64,000 nt of DNA, taken from contig JAPKFB010000012.1 in NCBI GenBank assembly GCA_028821775.1, forward strand, positions 18,858 through 82,857, read 5' to 3'. This DNA is from Roseibacillus sp. (GTDB lineage: Bacteria > Verrucomicrobiota > Verrucomicrobiia > Verrucomicrobiales > Akkermansiaceae). Numbering within the stretch: the first letter of the stretch is position 1; every line of letters begins with the position of its first letter. A program made the position numbers and the translations under genes. The notes under the pieces are model-generated. The model saw only the letters and a list, made by a program, of their open reading frames with translations, searched no databases and was not told where the DNA came from. Of the stretch, positions 40,246-49,520 are shown piece by piece.

Positions 40246-42672
40246 TTATTCTGCATCAACCTTGAGCGGGAGGTTCACGTTGGGGAAGTCCCTGAGGGTG
40301 AAGCCGAGCACGAATCCAAATTCGTCCTTGTCTCGATTGTCGCGGTGAAAGAGCCCCAGTGAGATTGCCCAGTTATCCAGGGTCCGGTGAAGCGAGTATT
40401 GCTGATGCTCCAATACTCCGTCGTCAAATTCCCAACGATGACTAAAGCCCGCGCCCCAGTCGTCATTGAAGCGTTGGTAGGCTTCATACTCGAGACGAAT
40501 GGAGTTCTGCAGGATGGGGTGGTTGTTCAGGTAGCGATGGCGCAGGCTGATCTCAAGGCTCTCGGTTGGCATGTAGCGCAGGGTGGCGGCCACCTCGGTA
40601 AAGTCGCCTTCCTTCCCAAGCAAGGGGAGCTGGGTCTCAAGTCCGAGTTTCAGCCACGGGAGCGGGTGGAAGAAGATGTCGTTGTAGAAGTTGGAGAATT
40701 TCCGATCGAACTCTGGATCGGTGAGGAACCAGTCAAAGTAGGAGTCGACCGTGAGCCATTCGTGAGTGTGGCCATCGCGACGGGTGAGGAAGCGGTTGCG
40801 GGCACCCAACCTGATGATGCTCCAGTCTTCCAGGTCGTCGATCGGACTGAAGCGTCCCACTCCAAGCGGGCGCGGTCGGGTGCTGGCGGTGAGGCGGTCG
40901 ATGCGGGGAAAGCTTGAGTCCAGTTCATTGGTCGCGAGCCAGGAGGCATTGGCATAGGGCTGCACGACGTGCAGGAGTCCATCCAGGCCCAGTGATTCAC
41001 TGTGGACTTCTGGATACTCTCGGGAAAACTTTATGGAGGCATCGATGCCGGCGAAGATGTGCTTGCGTTCATCATTTCCACTGAGACCGTCGACTGAGCG
41101 ATAGCTTGTATATCCCAGTCCGGCGCGTGGCACGAGATTGAGCCAGCCATTGAGGGCGAGTGGGAGCGATACTTCCTGCCACAGGTGGAGGCGGGTGTAA
41201 CCGTGTTTCCCGAGGATGGTGTTGATTTCCGCGATGCGAGGATCACCAAGGGGCCACGCGGCGGCCTCGGCTTTCAGGTCCCGTCGTTGAAAATCGGAAA
41301 GATGTTCGTTGTAGATGCCCAAGATCGCCTGGCCCTCGTGCAGGATTGCGGTTCCGAAGAGAGGATGGCGGACCTGATCGAGGGCTATCTCAGGAAGCCG
41401 GGTATCGGACTGGTAAAAGGAATTGGTTCGAAGTCGCCCCCAGAGGGTAATCAGGTTGCGATTCCGCTGATGAGTGAAGGAGAGAATATTGTCGGGATTT
41501 GGTTCGATCCTGAAAGTTCCCGGATCGTAGTCCTCAAGATAGAAGCGGTCGCTGAGGTAGGTCAGATCGGCGTCGAGCCAGGAGTCGCCGCCTGCGATGA
41601 GATCCTTGAGTTGGAGGCGGTGACGCAGTTGGGCGCGGAAGCGATGATCGCTGACACCGTGTCGAGTTACGCCAATGCGGTTGTCGGTGGGACTCTGATC
41701 AGCGATGTAGTAGAGGTTGAGCCAGCCGAGATTCGAGTTTTCCTTGAGGCGGGTGTCGAAGAGATCGACGCCCGTTCCAACTCCGCGTTTGGCGAGGAGG
41801 TCGAGGTGCCATTGGGAGAGAATCCAGCTCTCGCGGCGTTCGCCGGTCTCTGGATCCTTTTCCCCGCCCAGCATGATGCCGTAGCGATTCAAGAGATAGG
41901 GTCCCCAGGTGGAGCGGGCTCCGGGGACGATGTGATAGCCCAGTTCCTTGTCGAGGGGCTGTGAGAGATAGGGGAGCCAGAAGATGGGCCTGTCTCCGAG
42001 ATAGAACTTCATGCTGCGAAAGATCACCCGTTCGTCAGGGATGACGGTGGTCCGTTCCGCGCGCACCCAGAAGGAGGGGTTCTCGGAATCGTCTGTCGTT
42101 ACGCCTGCATTCTCGCCGATGAAGTAGCGGCGCCCGTTCTTCTCCACCATGCGGAACTGGCCCGCTTCTAGCAGGATGGGATCCATTCCGGTGCGCAGGC
42201 CGTCCGCTTCGAGGCGCTTTTCTTCAAAGTGATAAATGGCGGTCTCCCCCCGGTGCAAAATCGCCCCCTGGTAGACGCTGACATCGCCTTGAAACCGAAT
42301 GAACTTCTTCTTGCTGTCGACCACCACCTTGTTGGCAAACAACTGCAGGCCATTGTCGGCCCGGGCCTGGACGTCACCTTCATAAACAATGATCTCACTC
42401 ACCGAGTCCCATTCGATTGAGTAGTCTCCTGTGATCTGGACGTTTTGCGGCAGGGTGGGGACGAGATTGAAAGGATTGTCGCCTCCGATCGCGCCACCAT
42501 CCCCGGGCGTTGGGATGACCAGCAAATCGTCACCCGTGGGAGGGGGATCAACTTGGGCGCAAAGGAGGCCCGGAAGCCCCAAAAGGAGGGCACCAAGCAG
42601 CGCAACGATCGCGCCCAAGGACGAACGATCGGAGAGAATTTGATTCCACCCCGCGACACCACCGAAGGCCAT
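40246..42672 (-). CDS. lptD: LPS-assembly outer-membrane protein LptD
   Basis: This protein of about 808 residues inserts LPS into the outer leaflet. It has a signal sequence (hydrophobic stretch LGAIVALLGALLLGLPGLL). An N-terminal OstA-like periplasmic domain (about 60-200) has IIVYEGDVQARADNG and FQGDVSVYQGAILHRGE. A C-terminal beta-barrel follows, with many alternating strands ending VLGFTLRDFPNVNLPLKV. I chose the ATG at 42672; a TTG at 42711 would add 13 residues. Together with kdsA, lptB and the lptC/A-like gene it forms the LPS set of this region. Confidence 0.9.
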   Translation of the reverse strand: MAFGGVAGWNQILSDRSSLGAIVALLGALLLGLPGLLCAQVDPPPTGDDLLVIPTPGDGGAIGGDNPFNLVPTLPQNVQITGDYSIEWDSVSEIIVYEGDVQARADNGLQLFANKVVVDSKKKFIRFQGDVSVYQGAILHRGETAIYHFEEKRLEADGLRTGMDPILLEAGQFRMVEKNGRRYFIGENAGVTTDDSENPSFWVRAERTTVIPDERVIFRSMKFYLGDRPIFWLPYLSQPLDKELGYHIVPGARSTWGPYLLNRYGIMLGGEKDPETGERRESWILSQWHLDLLAKRGVGTGVDLFDTRLKENSNLGWLNLYYIADQSPTDNRIGVTRHGVSDHRFRAQLRHRLQLKDLIAGGDSWLDADLTYLSDRFYLEDYDPGTFRIEPNPDNILSFTHQRNRNLITLWGRLRTNSFYQSDTRLPEIALDQVRHPLFGTAILHEGQAILGIYNEHLSDFQRRDLKAEAAAWPLGDPRIAEINTILGKHGYTRLHLWQEVSLPLALNGWLNLVPRAGLGYTSYRSVDGLSGNDERKHIFAGIDASIKFSREYPEVHSESLGLDGLLHVVQPYANASWLATNELDSSFPRIDRLTASTRPRPLGVGRFSPIDDLEDWSIIRLGARNRFLTRRDGHTHEWLTVDSYFDWFLTDPEFDRKFSNFYNDIFFHPLPWLKLGLETQLPLLGKEGDFTEVAATLRYMPTESLEISLRHRYLNNHPILQNSIRLEYEAYQRFNDDWGAGFSHRWEFDDGVLEHQQYSLHRTLDNWAISLGLFHRDNRDKDEFGFVLGFTLRDFPNVNLPLKVDAE

Positions 42673-42771
42673 GGCTTCATGGACTCTTATTCGGAAGCCC
42701 GAAACAATCAAAATTGTTGGGAAATGATCGCAGGACTAAGATAGAAAGGCGAGTGAAGATGGCCAAAGTCG

Positions 42772-43674
42772 ATGAGTAGAAGCTACGGAACGGTTGGGAT
42801 CGTGGGGGCCACTGGCTTTATCGGACGAGCCCTTGGCAGGGAGCTGAGTGCCCGTGGATGGAGGGTAGTTCGGTTCAGCAGACAGCCTCTGGAGGAGGGC
42901 GCTTGGCGCAGCGCGGCTGGAAAGTTGGATCTCGGGGGCCTGGATGCCGTGGTGAATCTGGCGGGCGAATCGGTCGCGCAGCGCTGGACCCGATCGAGGT
43001 GGGAGAGGATCGAGAACAGTAGGGTCGAACTGACCCGGGGCCTTGTCCAAGCCATCGAGCAGATGGCTTCTTGTGAGCGGCCGCGCGTGTTACTCAATTC
43101 GTCAGCGGTGGGGATATATCCCTCGAGCGAGGACGAGGAGTTGAGGGAGGATTCCGCCCTTGGAACCGGACGGATGGCTGGTCTGTGCCGGGCTTGGGAA
43201 GCCGCCGCACTGGAAGCGAGAAGCCTCGGCCTGCGAGTGGTCCCCTTGCGGACTGGAATTGTTCTGGGAAAGGGGGGCGACGCTTGGGAACGCCTGCGAA
43301 TGTTGTTTTCCTGGGGACTTGGCGGCCGCCTGGGCTCCGGTCAGCAGTGGATGCCGTGGATTCACCTCGCCGATGAAGTGGCCGCCATCATCTTTGCTCT
43401 CGAAAGCGAGGATCTCAGCGGTCCGCTCAATCTCTGCGCTCCCAACCCGGTGACCAATCGCGAATTCACGAAGCGGCTGGGCGGCACGCTCGATCGCCCG
43501 GCCTTCTGTCACGCCCCGGGACCTCTCTTGAGCCTGATCCTGGGAGGGTTTGCCAAGGAAGGACTTCTCGCAAGTTGTCGCGCCTTGCCGGTAGGTCTTG
43601 AAGAACAGGGCTTCAATTTTAAGTTTCCCACCCTGCAGTCTGCTCTCGATGACCTGCGATCTTCCAGGGGCTGA
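42772..43674 (+). CDS. TIGR01777 family SDR epimerase-like protein
   Basis: This 300-residue protein has the Rossmann motif GATGFIG at residues 12-18, followed by VNLAGESVAQRWTRSRW, which is typical of the TIGR01777 (YfcH-like) group of NAD(P)-dependent epimerase/dehydratases. Also present are LLNSSAVGIYPSS and a C-terminal DUF1731-like part (LNLCAPNPVTNREFTKRLG). The substrate is unknown. It is divergent from lptD with about 100 bp between starts. Confidence 0.9.
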   Translation: MSRSYGTVGIVGATGFIGRALGRELSARGWRVVRFSRQPLEEGAWRSAAGKLDLGGLDAVVNLAGESVAQRWTRSRWERIENSRVELTRGLVQAIEQMASCERPRVLLNSSAVGIYPSSEDEELREDSALGTGRMAGLCRAWEAAALEARSLGLRVVPLRTGIVLGKGGDAWERLRMLFSWGLGGRLGSGQQWMPWIHLADEVAAIIFALESEDLSGPLNLCAPNPVTNREFTKRLGGTLDRPAFCHAPGPLLSLILGGFAKEGLLASCRALPVGLEEQGFNFKFPTLQSALDDLRSSRG

Positions 43675-43796
43675 CTGTCGACGATCCGCGCAAATCTACC
43701 CCTTGTGCATCGCGCAAACCCACTCCACAATCTGTTGTGGGGCCCCGAACTTCTCCTTGTTAACAATCGATCGCACTGCTTGCTTGGGGCGCGCTC

Positions 43797-44678
43797 ATGG
43801 CAATTCCGCAAAGCACGATTGCTCTGGTCTATGATTACGATCAGACCCTCAGTCCCAGTTACATGCAGGACGATGTGCTCTTTCCCGAGTTTGGGATCGA
43901 TCCCGAGCAATTCTGGAACCGCTGCAACACGCTGGTCAGGGAACAACAGTGGGACGGCGAGCTCGCCTACATGAAGTGTCTCCTCGACTACCTGCAAATG
44001 GACGGGGTCACCAACGCCCGGCTCACCGAATTGGGTAGCGGGCTCCGCTACTTTCCCGGGGTGCCGGAGCTCTTCACGGAGATTCCTGCCGCCGTGCTCC
44101 GTCCTGAGCACAAAGCCGCCGGGGTCCACATCGAGCACTACATCATCTCTTCCGGGCTCAAGGCTCTTATGCAGGGCAGTATCCTGGCCGGCTATGTCAA
44201 AGCGATGTTTGGTTGCGAGTTTGGCGAGGATCACGAAGGCCGGATCAGCTTTCCCAAGCGCACCATTTCGCACACCACCAAGACACAGTATCTATTTCGC
44301 ATCAACAAAGGCATGCTGGCCCACAGTGATGATGTGAATGATCATATGCCTGCCGAGATGCGTCCCATTCCCTTCGAGAACATGGTTTACGTGGGGGACG
44401 GGCCCACCGATGTGCCCTGCTTCACGGTCATGAAGAAGAATGGTGGTCACGCCATCGCGGTCTACAATCCAAATGATGCCACTGGCCGCAGCTTCAGGAA
44501 GTGTTTCCAACTCTGTACTCACGCCGATCGTGTGCAGCACATCGCTCCCGCCGACTACCGGAAGGGCAGCCACCTTCGCAACCTCCTGGAGGAGATGGTG
44601 CGTGAAACGGCGGACAATATTCTTGAGCGGCGCAAGGAAGAGCGCGACAACGCGACGGTGTCTGCGCCGGGGTTCTGA
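43797..44678 (+). CDS. HAD family phosphatase-like protein
   Basis: This 293-residue cytoplasmic protein has HAD motif I as [10 protein letters not shown] (nucleophile Asp near residue 13) and motif II near IISSGLKAL. Motif IV is [14 protein letters not shown], with Asp residues near 202 and 206. The cap and middle segments match the haloacid-dehalogenase-like hydrolases of group PF12710. The substrate cannot be told from sequence. The 122-bp gap upstream contains a TTGTTAACAA palindrome at 43757-43766 that might be a control site. It lies 31 bp before mpl, so the two are probably co-transcribed. Confidence 0.85.
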   Translation: MAIPQSTIALVYDYDQTLSPSYMQDDVLFPEFGIDPEQFWNRCNTLVREQQWDGELAYMKCLLDYLQMDGVTNARLTELGSGLRYFPGVPELFTEIPAAVLRPEHKAAGVHIEHYIISSGLKALMQGSILAGYVKAMFGCEFGEDHEGRISFPKRTISHTTKTQYLFRINKGMLAHSDDVNDHMPAEMRPIPFENMVYVGDGPTDVPCFTVMKKNGGHAIAVYNPNDATGRSFRKCFQLCTHADRVQHIAPADYRKGSHLRNLLEEMVRETADNILERRKEERDNATVSAPGF

Positions 44679-44709
44679 CAGGTGTTGAGGGGGAGGGGCC
44701 CAGGAATTA

Positions 44710-46098
44710 ATGTCTGAAAAGAGACACTATCATTTTATCGGAGTGTGCGGGACCGCCATGGGAGCGGTGGCCGCCGGCATGAAGGCACGCGGATTTGCAG
44801 TCACGGGATCCGATGAGCACGTCTATCCCCCGATGTCCACCTTCCTCGAAGAGAGCGGGGTGGAGATCATCGCGGGCTATCGCGGGTCCAACATTCCGGA
44901 GAACGTGGATGTCACGATCATCGGCAACACCATCAGCCGGGGCAATGAAGAGGCCGAGGAAGTGCTCAATCGCAAGCTTCTCTATCAATCGCTGCCCGAA
45001 GTGCTCAAGGAGCAGTTTCTACGGGGCAAGCGCAATTTCGTGGTGACCGGCACCCATGGCAAGACGACCACCAGCGCCATGCTGGCGTGGGTTCTGCGCT
45101 CCGCCGGACGGGACCCAAGTTTCATGATCGGCGGTCTTCCTGCCAACCTGGGGAGCGGCGCGCAGTTCACCGATTCCGAGTTCACCGTCTTGGAAGGGGA
45201 CGAATATGATACCGCCTTCTTCGACAAGCGTTCCAAGTTTCTCCACTACCTTCCCGAGTTCATCACGATCAACAATATCGAGTTTGATCACGCGGACATC
45301 TACGACACGCTCGATGACATCAAGCTCACCTTCAGGCGATTGCTCAACATTGTGCCCAGTCGCGGCCTCGCGGTGGTCAACGGCGATGATGGCAATGTGC
45401 TTGAGGTCGTGCGGGAAGCCCCCTGTCCGGTGCGCACAATCGGTTTCGGAGAGAACTGTGAGGTGAAAATCGAAGACGTCCTATACGAGCCGAAGGGGAG
45501 CAGCTTCACCCTGATGGGGGAACGATACTTTCATCCCATGGTTGGTGAGTTCAACGTGCGCAACGCTGCCATGGCCGTGGCGGGCGGTCTCTTTGCCGGC
45601 CTGAGGGCGGAGGAGATCCGCACCGCCTTCACCACCTTCGAAGGCATCGCCCGGCGCCAGCAACTCCGGGGAGAGGTCCGGGGTGTAAAAGTGGTGGACG
45701 ATTTCGCGCACCATCCGACCGCGATTGGGCTCGCCGTTGGGGCCCTGCGGCAACGCTATCCCGGTTCACGCCTCTGGGTGATTTTCGAACCTCGCTCGAA
45801 CACGACCCGTCGCAACATTTTTCAGAAGGAGCTCGCAGACGCTCTTGCCACCGCGGATTGCGCGATTGTCCCCGCCATTGCAGATCCCGAGAAATTTCCC
45901 GAAAACGAGCGGCTTGATCCGGAAAAACTGATCCGCGACATCAATGCGCGCGGTGGGAGCGGCCGCTACCTTGCAACGGTGGATGAAATCGCAAATCATA
46001 TAGCCGCCGAAGCCAGGGAGGGTGACGTTGTCGCAGTGCTCAGCAATGGCGGCTTTGGGGGGTTGCATGGAAAGCTGTTAGAGAGGCTGGGAGGGTAG
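44710..46098 (+). CDS. mpl: UDP-N-acetylmuramate:L-Ala-gamma-D-Glu-meso-DAP ligase
   Basis: This 462-residue Mur-ligase-type enzyme recycles murein by joining the recovered tripeptide to UDP-MurNAc. The N-terminal UDP-binding domain has HFIGVCGTAMGAVAAGMKARG, the ATP loop is VTGTHGKTTTSAM (about 113-125), and the central part has EGDEYDTAFFDKRSKFLHY, a hallmark that separates Mpl from MurC. The C-terminal domain has VDDFAHHPTAI and IFEPRSNTTRRNIFQ. Length is typical. Confidence 0.95.
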   Translation: MSEKRHYHFIGVCGTAMGAVAAGMKARGFAVTGSDEHVYPPMSTFLEESGVEIIAGYRGSNIPENVDVTIIGNTISRGNEEAEEVLNRKLLYQSLPEVLKEQFLRGKRNFVVTGTHGKTTTSAMLAWVLRSAGRDPSFMIGGLPANLGSGAQFTDSEFTVLEGDEYDTAFFDKRSKFLHYLPEFITINNIEFDHADIYDTLDDIKLTFRRLLNIVPSRGLAVVNGDDGNVLEVVREAPCPVRTIGFGENCEVKIEDVLYEPKGSSFTLMGERYFHPMVGEFNVRNAAMAVAGGLFAGLRAEEIRTAFTTFEGIARRQQLRGEVRGVKVVDDFAHHPTAIGLAVGALRQRYPGSRLWVIFEPRSNTTRRNIFQKELADALATADCAIVPAIADPEKFPENERLDPEKLIRDINARGGSGRYLATVDEIANHIAAEAREGDVVAVLSNGGFGGLHGKLLERLGG

Positions 46099-46110
46099 GG
46101 CGCTTGGGGC

Positions 46111-46138
46111 GGAGGTTTGCCCCTTTCGGGGTGCCTCC
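46111..46138. terminator. Hairpin between convergent genes
   Basis: GGAGG...CCTCC with an inner GCCCC/GGGGT stem and TTTC loop lies between the stops of mpl (46098) and the DUF1111 gene (46210). It lacks a clear U-run, so it may act as a bidirectional weak terminator. Confidence 0.4.
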
Positions 46139-46209
46139 ACTCCTGCCCGCCATCTGGCGTGGAGGAGCGACCGGCCAGGGCACCGAGAGTCAAATTTGCG
46201 CCGGCCGTT

Positions 46210-48201
46210 TCAGAGCGACTTCAAGAATTTGACGAGGGCGGAGCGATCAGCAGCCGGCATGGTGCGAAATGCTTCCTTGGCGGGCGTGCTCTCGCCGCCA
46301 TGCCAGAGGATCGCTTCCTCGAGGTTCCGCGCGCGGCCGTCGTGCAAATAGGCTTCAGGCCCGCCACTGACCTTATTGGTCAGGCCGACGCTCCAGAGCG
46401 GAGCTGTGCGCCACTCCGCGCCACTCGCTTCGTGCTCGCCCATGTTGTCGGAGAGATCCGGTCCCAGGTCGTGGAGCAGGAGGTCGGTGAAGGGGTGGAT
46501 GGTTTGTTTGCGCAGTTCCGTCATGGGATGGAACGAGCCGGTCGTCAGGGTTGGGAGGTGGCAATTCGCGCAACCGCTGGAGGTGAAAAGCCTCAGGCCG
46601 CGCCGGGCTTTGGGATCGTCAAGATCGCGGCGGGGGCTGACGCCCAAGGTGGCGAGGTAGCGTTCCAGGTGGCCGAGTTCGGGGGCGGAGAGCTCGGGGG
46701 CTCCCCCGGTGGTCCCGGCCCCGTCCTCGAGGATCGGGAAGATGGAGGTCGTGACGCCCATGTCGGTATTGAGGGCACTCGCAATCTGGTGACGGAGGCG
46801 AGCTTGTCCGGCCTTGTATCCGAAGCGGCCGAGACGCCACTCGCCGCTCTTCGGATCGTTCACAATCTGGACGGCGCCCGAGATGCCATCGCCGTCCTGA
46901 TCATTCGGGTCGGCGAGGGCGAGGATGGTTTCCTCATCCAAGGCTTCGAGCAACCCCATCCCGACCAGGGGCGGAGTGAGGCGGACTGAGAAGTGCGAGG
47001 GGGCGGAACCGGTGAAGGTGTAGTTTGGCTTGCGCAGGGTATAGGGGGTGTCATCCCCGTAGGTTCCCTTGAGGATGGTATAGCTCGCGATGGTGGCACG
47101 GCCTTCCACAGGCCCTGTCGTGACCCGGGGTTGGAGGACTGCGCCGAGAACCGGATGGGGTGCTCCGTCCGCGGAGCTTCCGATCTTAATCACCGTCTGG
47201 TGCATGGGGGCGCCCACGGCCGGAGGCATGGCGCGGCCGTTGTTGAGATGGCAGGCGACACAGCTTCGGTTGATGAATTTTGGGCCGAGCTTGCCGACTT
47301 GCTGGGCCAGAACCGGGTTGCCCGCTTCGGAATGTCTCCCGGTGCCGAAGTCGGTGTGATGCAGTCGTCGTCCGAGCATGAATGATTGCGCACTCAGTTC
47401 TGCCATGTTCCCTGCCATTTGCTTGAAGAGGTGGTCCGGCTCGTTGGAATACTGATAGTGGTTGGTCGTCCTCCCGCCCAACCAGGCCTCCTTCGGAATC
47501 GGGAAGGAGTCCAGCCGGGGGCCCACCGCTTGCCAGGGTTTGATCCCCTCGCCAATGACGTAGAGGTAGGCGGTTCCATAGTAGTTCGAACGTCCGTTCG
47601 GTGGCGCTAGGAGGAAGGGGCTGAACTCAAATTCCATGCGGTCGCCCACGCGCAAGGGGCGATTTCCTTCCAAGGGATAGCGGTTGAAGCTTGTGGTGTA
47701 ACGGTTGGGACCCGCGGAATCGCTTGGCCCGACCTGCGTCGGTCCCAGGTTGTAGTGATATTCGGCGACGGTGTTGAGGCCACGATAGAAGGCACGGAAA
47801 TCACGGACCCCGAGCGGCCAGAGGGAGGAGAGGTTGACCTCGATATTCGTCCCGCCTTTCGCCACGTAGTCCACGATCTCAATGGTCGTGGTGCGGTGCT
47901 CCCAATAGAAGCGCAGGTAGTGGTCGTAGGCTTGGAACGGGATCCCATTGACAAGGTCCTCCCGGGCGTGTCGATCGCGCCCCCGGTCCGCGATCCGTGT
48001 GATGAGGGCAGAGGGCGTGTCGATTGTGGTGGCCGGTTCGAGGGTTGTGGTGGCGTCGAAGAGCGGAACGGGGATGCGGGGGTTTTCGGCGAGGATGACG
48101 GGTTTGCTTTCTGGAGGGCGCGCTGGCGGGTTTCCTTGGAGCAAGGTGCTGAGGGCGAGGAAGAGAGCCGGATACCGGAAGGGAATCAGTGGTCGGATCA
48201 T
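46210..48201 (-). CDS. DUF1111 di-haem oxidoreductase (thiol oxidoreductase-like)
   Basis: This exported c-type cytochrome has about 663 residues. Its signal sequence includes YPALFLALSTLLQG. Two haem motifs are seen: SCVACHLNNGRAMPP near residue 313 and GCANCHLPTL near 544, in the setting of the DUF1111 family, which is related to MauG-like di-haem peroxidases. Other marks are GMGLLEALDEETILALADPNDQDGDGISG and the C-terminal HDGRARNLEEAILWHGGE. The first 190 residues are an extra domain not usual in the family. I chose the ATG at 48201; a TTG lies 18 bases upstream. Confidence 0.88.
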   Translation of the reverse strand: MIRPLIPFRYPALFLALSTLLQGNPPARPPESKPVILAENPRIPVPLFDATTTLEPATTIDTPSALITRIADRGRDRHAREDLVNGIPFQAYDHYLRFYWEHRTTTIEIVDYVAKGGTNIEVNLSSLWPLGVRDFRAFYRGLNTVAEYHYNLGPTQVGPSDSAGPNRYTTSFNRYPLEGNRPLRVGDRMEFEFSPFLLAPPNGRSNYYGTAYLYVIGEGIKPWQAVGPRLDSFPIPKEAWLGGRTTNHYQYSNEPDHLFKQMAGNMAELSAQSFMLGRRLHHTDFGTGRHSEAGNPVLAQQVGKLGPKFINRSCVACHLNNGRAMPPAVGAPMHQTVIKIGSSADGAPHPVLGAVLQPRVTTGPVEGRATIASYTILKGTYGDDTPYTLRKPNYTFTGSAPSHFSVRLTPPLVGMGLLEALDEETILALADPNDQDGDGISGAVQIVNDPKSGEWRLGRFGYKAGQARLRHQIASALNTDMGVTTSIFPILEDGAGTTGGAPELSAPELGHLERYLATLGVSPRRDLDDPKARRGLRLFTSSGCANCHLPTLTTGSFHPMTELRKQTIHPFTDLLLHDLGPDLSDNMGEHEASGAEWRTAPLWSVGLTNKVSGGPEAYLHDGRARNLEEAILWHGGESTPAKEAFRTMPAADRSALVKFLKSL

Positions 48202-48572
48202 GAGCTTGGTCGGGGTCAAAATGAGCGAGGAGCCTCGAGGCCACCAATCAAACTGCCCATCGCCGCGCTCCCACCTGGCTTGCGATGGCGGCGAGAAAGA
48301 GAATTGAATTTCAGATGCCGGGACGGTCCGAAACTCTCGAGTTCAGCGGAAGCACAACGAAGGAGATTGCAGCCCATCCATCAAGCTCGCTGACCATGGA
48401 GGGTCAAGGGCATTCGGAACTTGATCAGGGGGGGCGGGAATTCGAATCTGATCGTGGAGAGGATGGCGTGACCGACCGCGCTTCAGGGCCTGTCTTGGAG
48501 GGGGAGAACCTCCCTGCGGACGTGTTCGCAATGGAGGGGGAAGTCACCTTCGAGGCACTCGTAAACGACCAC
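48202..48572. other. Gene-poor gap
   Basis: About 370 bp lie between the DUF1111 start and the stop of the coiled-coil gene. No convincing coding frame was found; plus-strand openings here run antisense into the coiled-coil gene and have unlikely composition. A weak GGAGG/CCTCC hairpin near 48500-48520 may end the coiled-coil transcript. The promoter of the DUF1111 gene should lie near 48210-48280. Confidence 0.4.
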
Positions 48573-49475
48573 TTACCCTTTGGGGGCAGAAGCTGCCAGG
48601 GCGGGAACTTCGCGGCCCGAAAGCTGGGTGTTCAAATTGATCGAGATCCGGAGAGCGGCCATCTGGTTCACGAGGCTGCGATTCTTGCTGACTATTTCTG
48701 CGACCGTCGGGTGAGGGTGGTTGGCGATGATGTAGCGGCCAATTTCGGCAAAAAGCAACACCATCTCATTTTCAAGGGTTCCGAATTCTGAGCGAGTTGA
48801 TGAGATATCGCGATTGGTCTGGCCGATGTTTTGATAACTTCCAAACGCCTCGTCGCGCATGTCTCCGCGCCGTTTGTTGATCCGCTTGTCGAGATCCTGG
48901 ATCTCCTTGTTGATATTATCAATCTTCACGGTGAGAGTGTCGCGTTGTTCGCGGAGGGACTTGAAGCGACGCTTGAGATTCAGGAGTTCCTTCTTGGATT
49001 CCTCAACCTCGGGAGTGTGGGTCCCGCTTTCACTGATGAGGAAGTCGAGTTTGGCCTTGATGCCGTCGTGGAGGCGTTTCACGGAGCGAGCGTCTGCCAG
49101 AATGACTTCCCGTTCGGACCCCAGGCGTTCGCTCTTGGCGTTGAGCGTTTCCCGCTCTGCAACGAGTTCCTTGGTGCTATCCACCACCAGGCCGAGGAGT
49201 TCAGAGCGTTGGTCATGCGACTTTTGCAGGCTGTCGTTGGCCGAATCGATCTTGTGGGCGAGATCGTCGTGCTTTTTGGTGAGCGTTCGCAGTTTCCAGT
49301 ATTCGACCGAGAGTTCTTCAATTTTCTCCGCGTCATTCCAACAGAGACGGCCCAGAATTTCTTCGGCCTCCCGGAGCAAGTGGAGCTCCGAGGCGGCATT
49401 CGTCGCGTGGCGTTGGTTCAACGAAATGCCGAAATTCTGGCCGATGCGCCAAAGGAGATAACGGGTGCGGGTCAT
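48573..49475 (-). CDS. Coiled-coil protein, function unknown
   Basis: This 300-residue soluble protein is dominated by long coiled coils (about residues 45-220) rich in Lys, Glu, Leu and Arg, e.g. SLQKSHDQRSELLGLVVDST, LNAKSERLGSEREVILADAR and KRRFKSLREQRDTLTVKIDN. A C-terminal helical part (about 225-300) follows. There is no signal peptide or membrane helix. No enzyme motif is seen; it may scaffold a cell-structure complex. It lies 45 bp after the acetyl-CoA synthetase gene on the same strand. Confidence 0.75.
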   Translation of the reverse strand: MTRTRYLLWRIGQNFGISLNQRHATNAASELHLLREAEEILGRLCWNDAEKIEELSVEYWKLRTLTKKHDDLAHKIDSANDSLQKSHDQRSELLGLVVDSTKELVAERETLNAKSERLGSEREVILADARSVKRLHDGIKAKLDFLISESGTHTPEVEESKKELLNLKRRFKSLREQRDTLTVKIDNINKEIQDLDKRINKRRGDMRDEAFGSYQNIGQTNRDISSTRSEFGTLENEMVLLFAEIGRYIIANHPHPTVAEIVSKNRSLVNQMAALRISINLNTQLSGREVPALAASAPKG

Positions 49476-49520
49476 GCGAGGCGGGCGGATGCTGCGCAGT
49501 CAGAGGCGGCGCGGCAATCG

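Noticed and set aside
48285..48791. Plus-strand open frame of 168 codons in the gap after the DUF1111 gene
   Set aside because: Its second half is antisense to the coiled-coil gene and its composition is unlike a folded protein.
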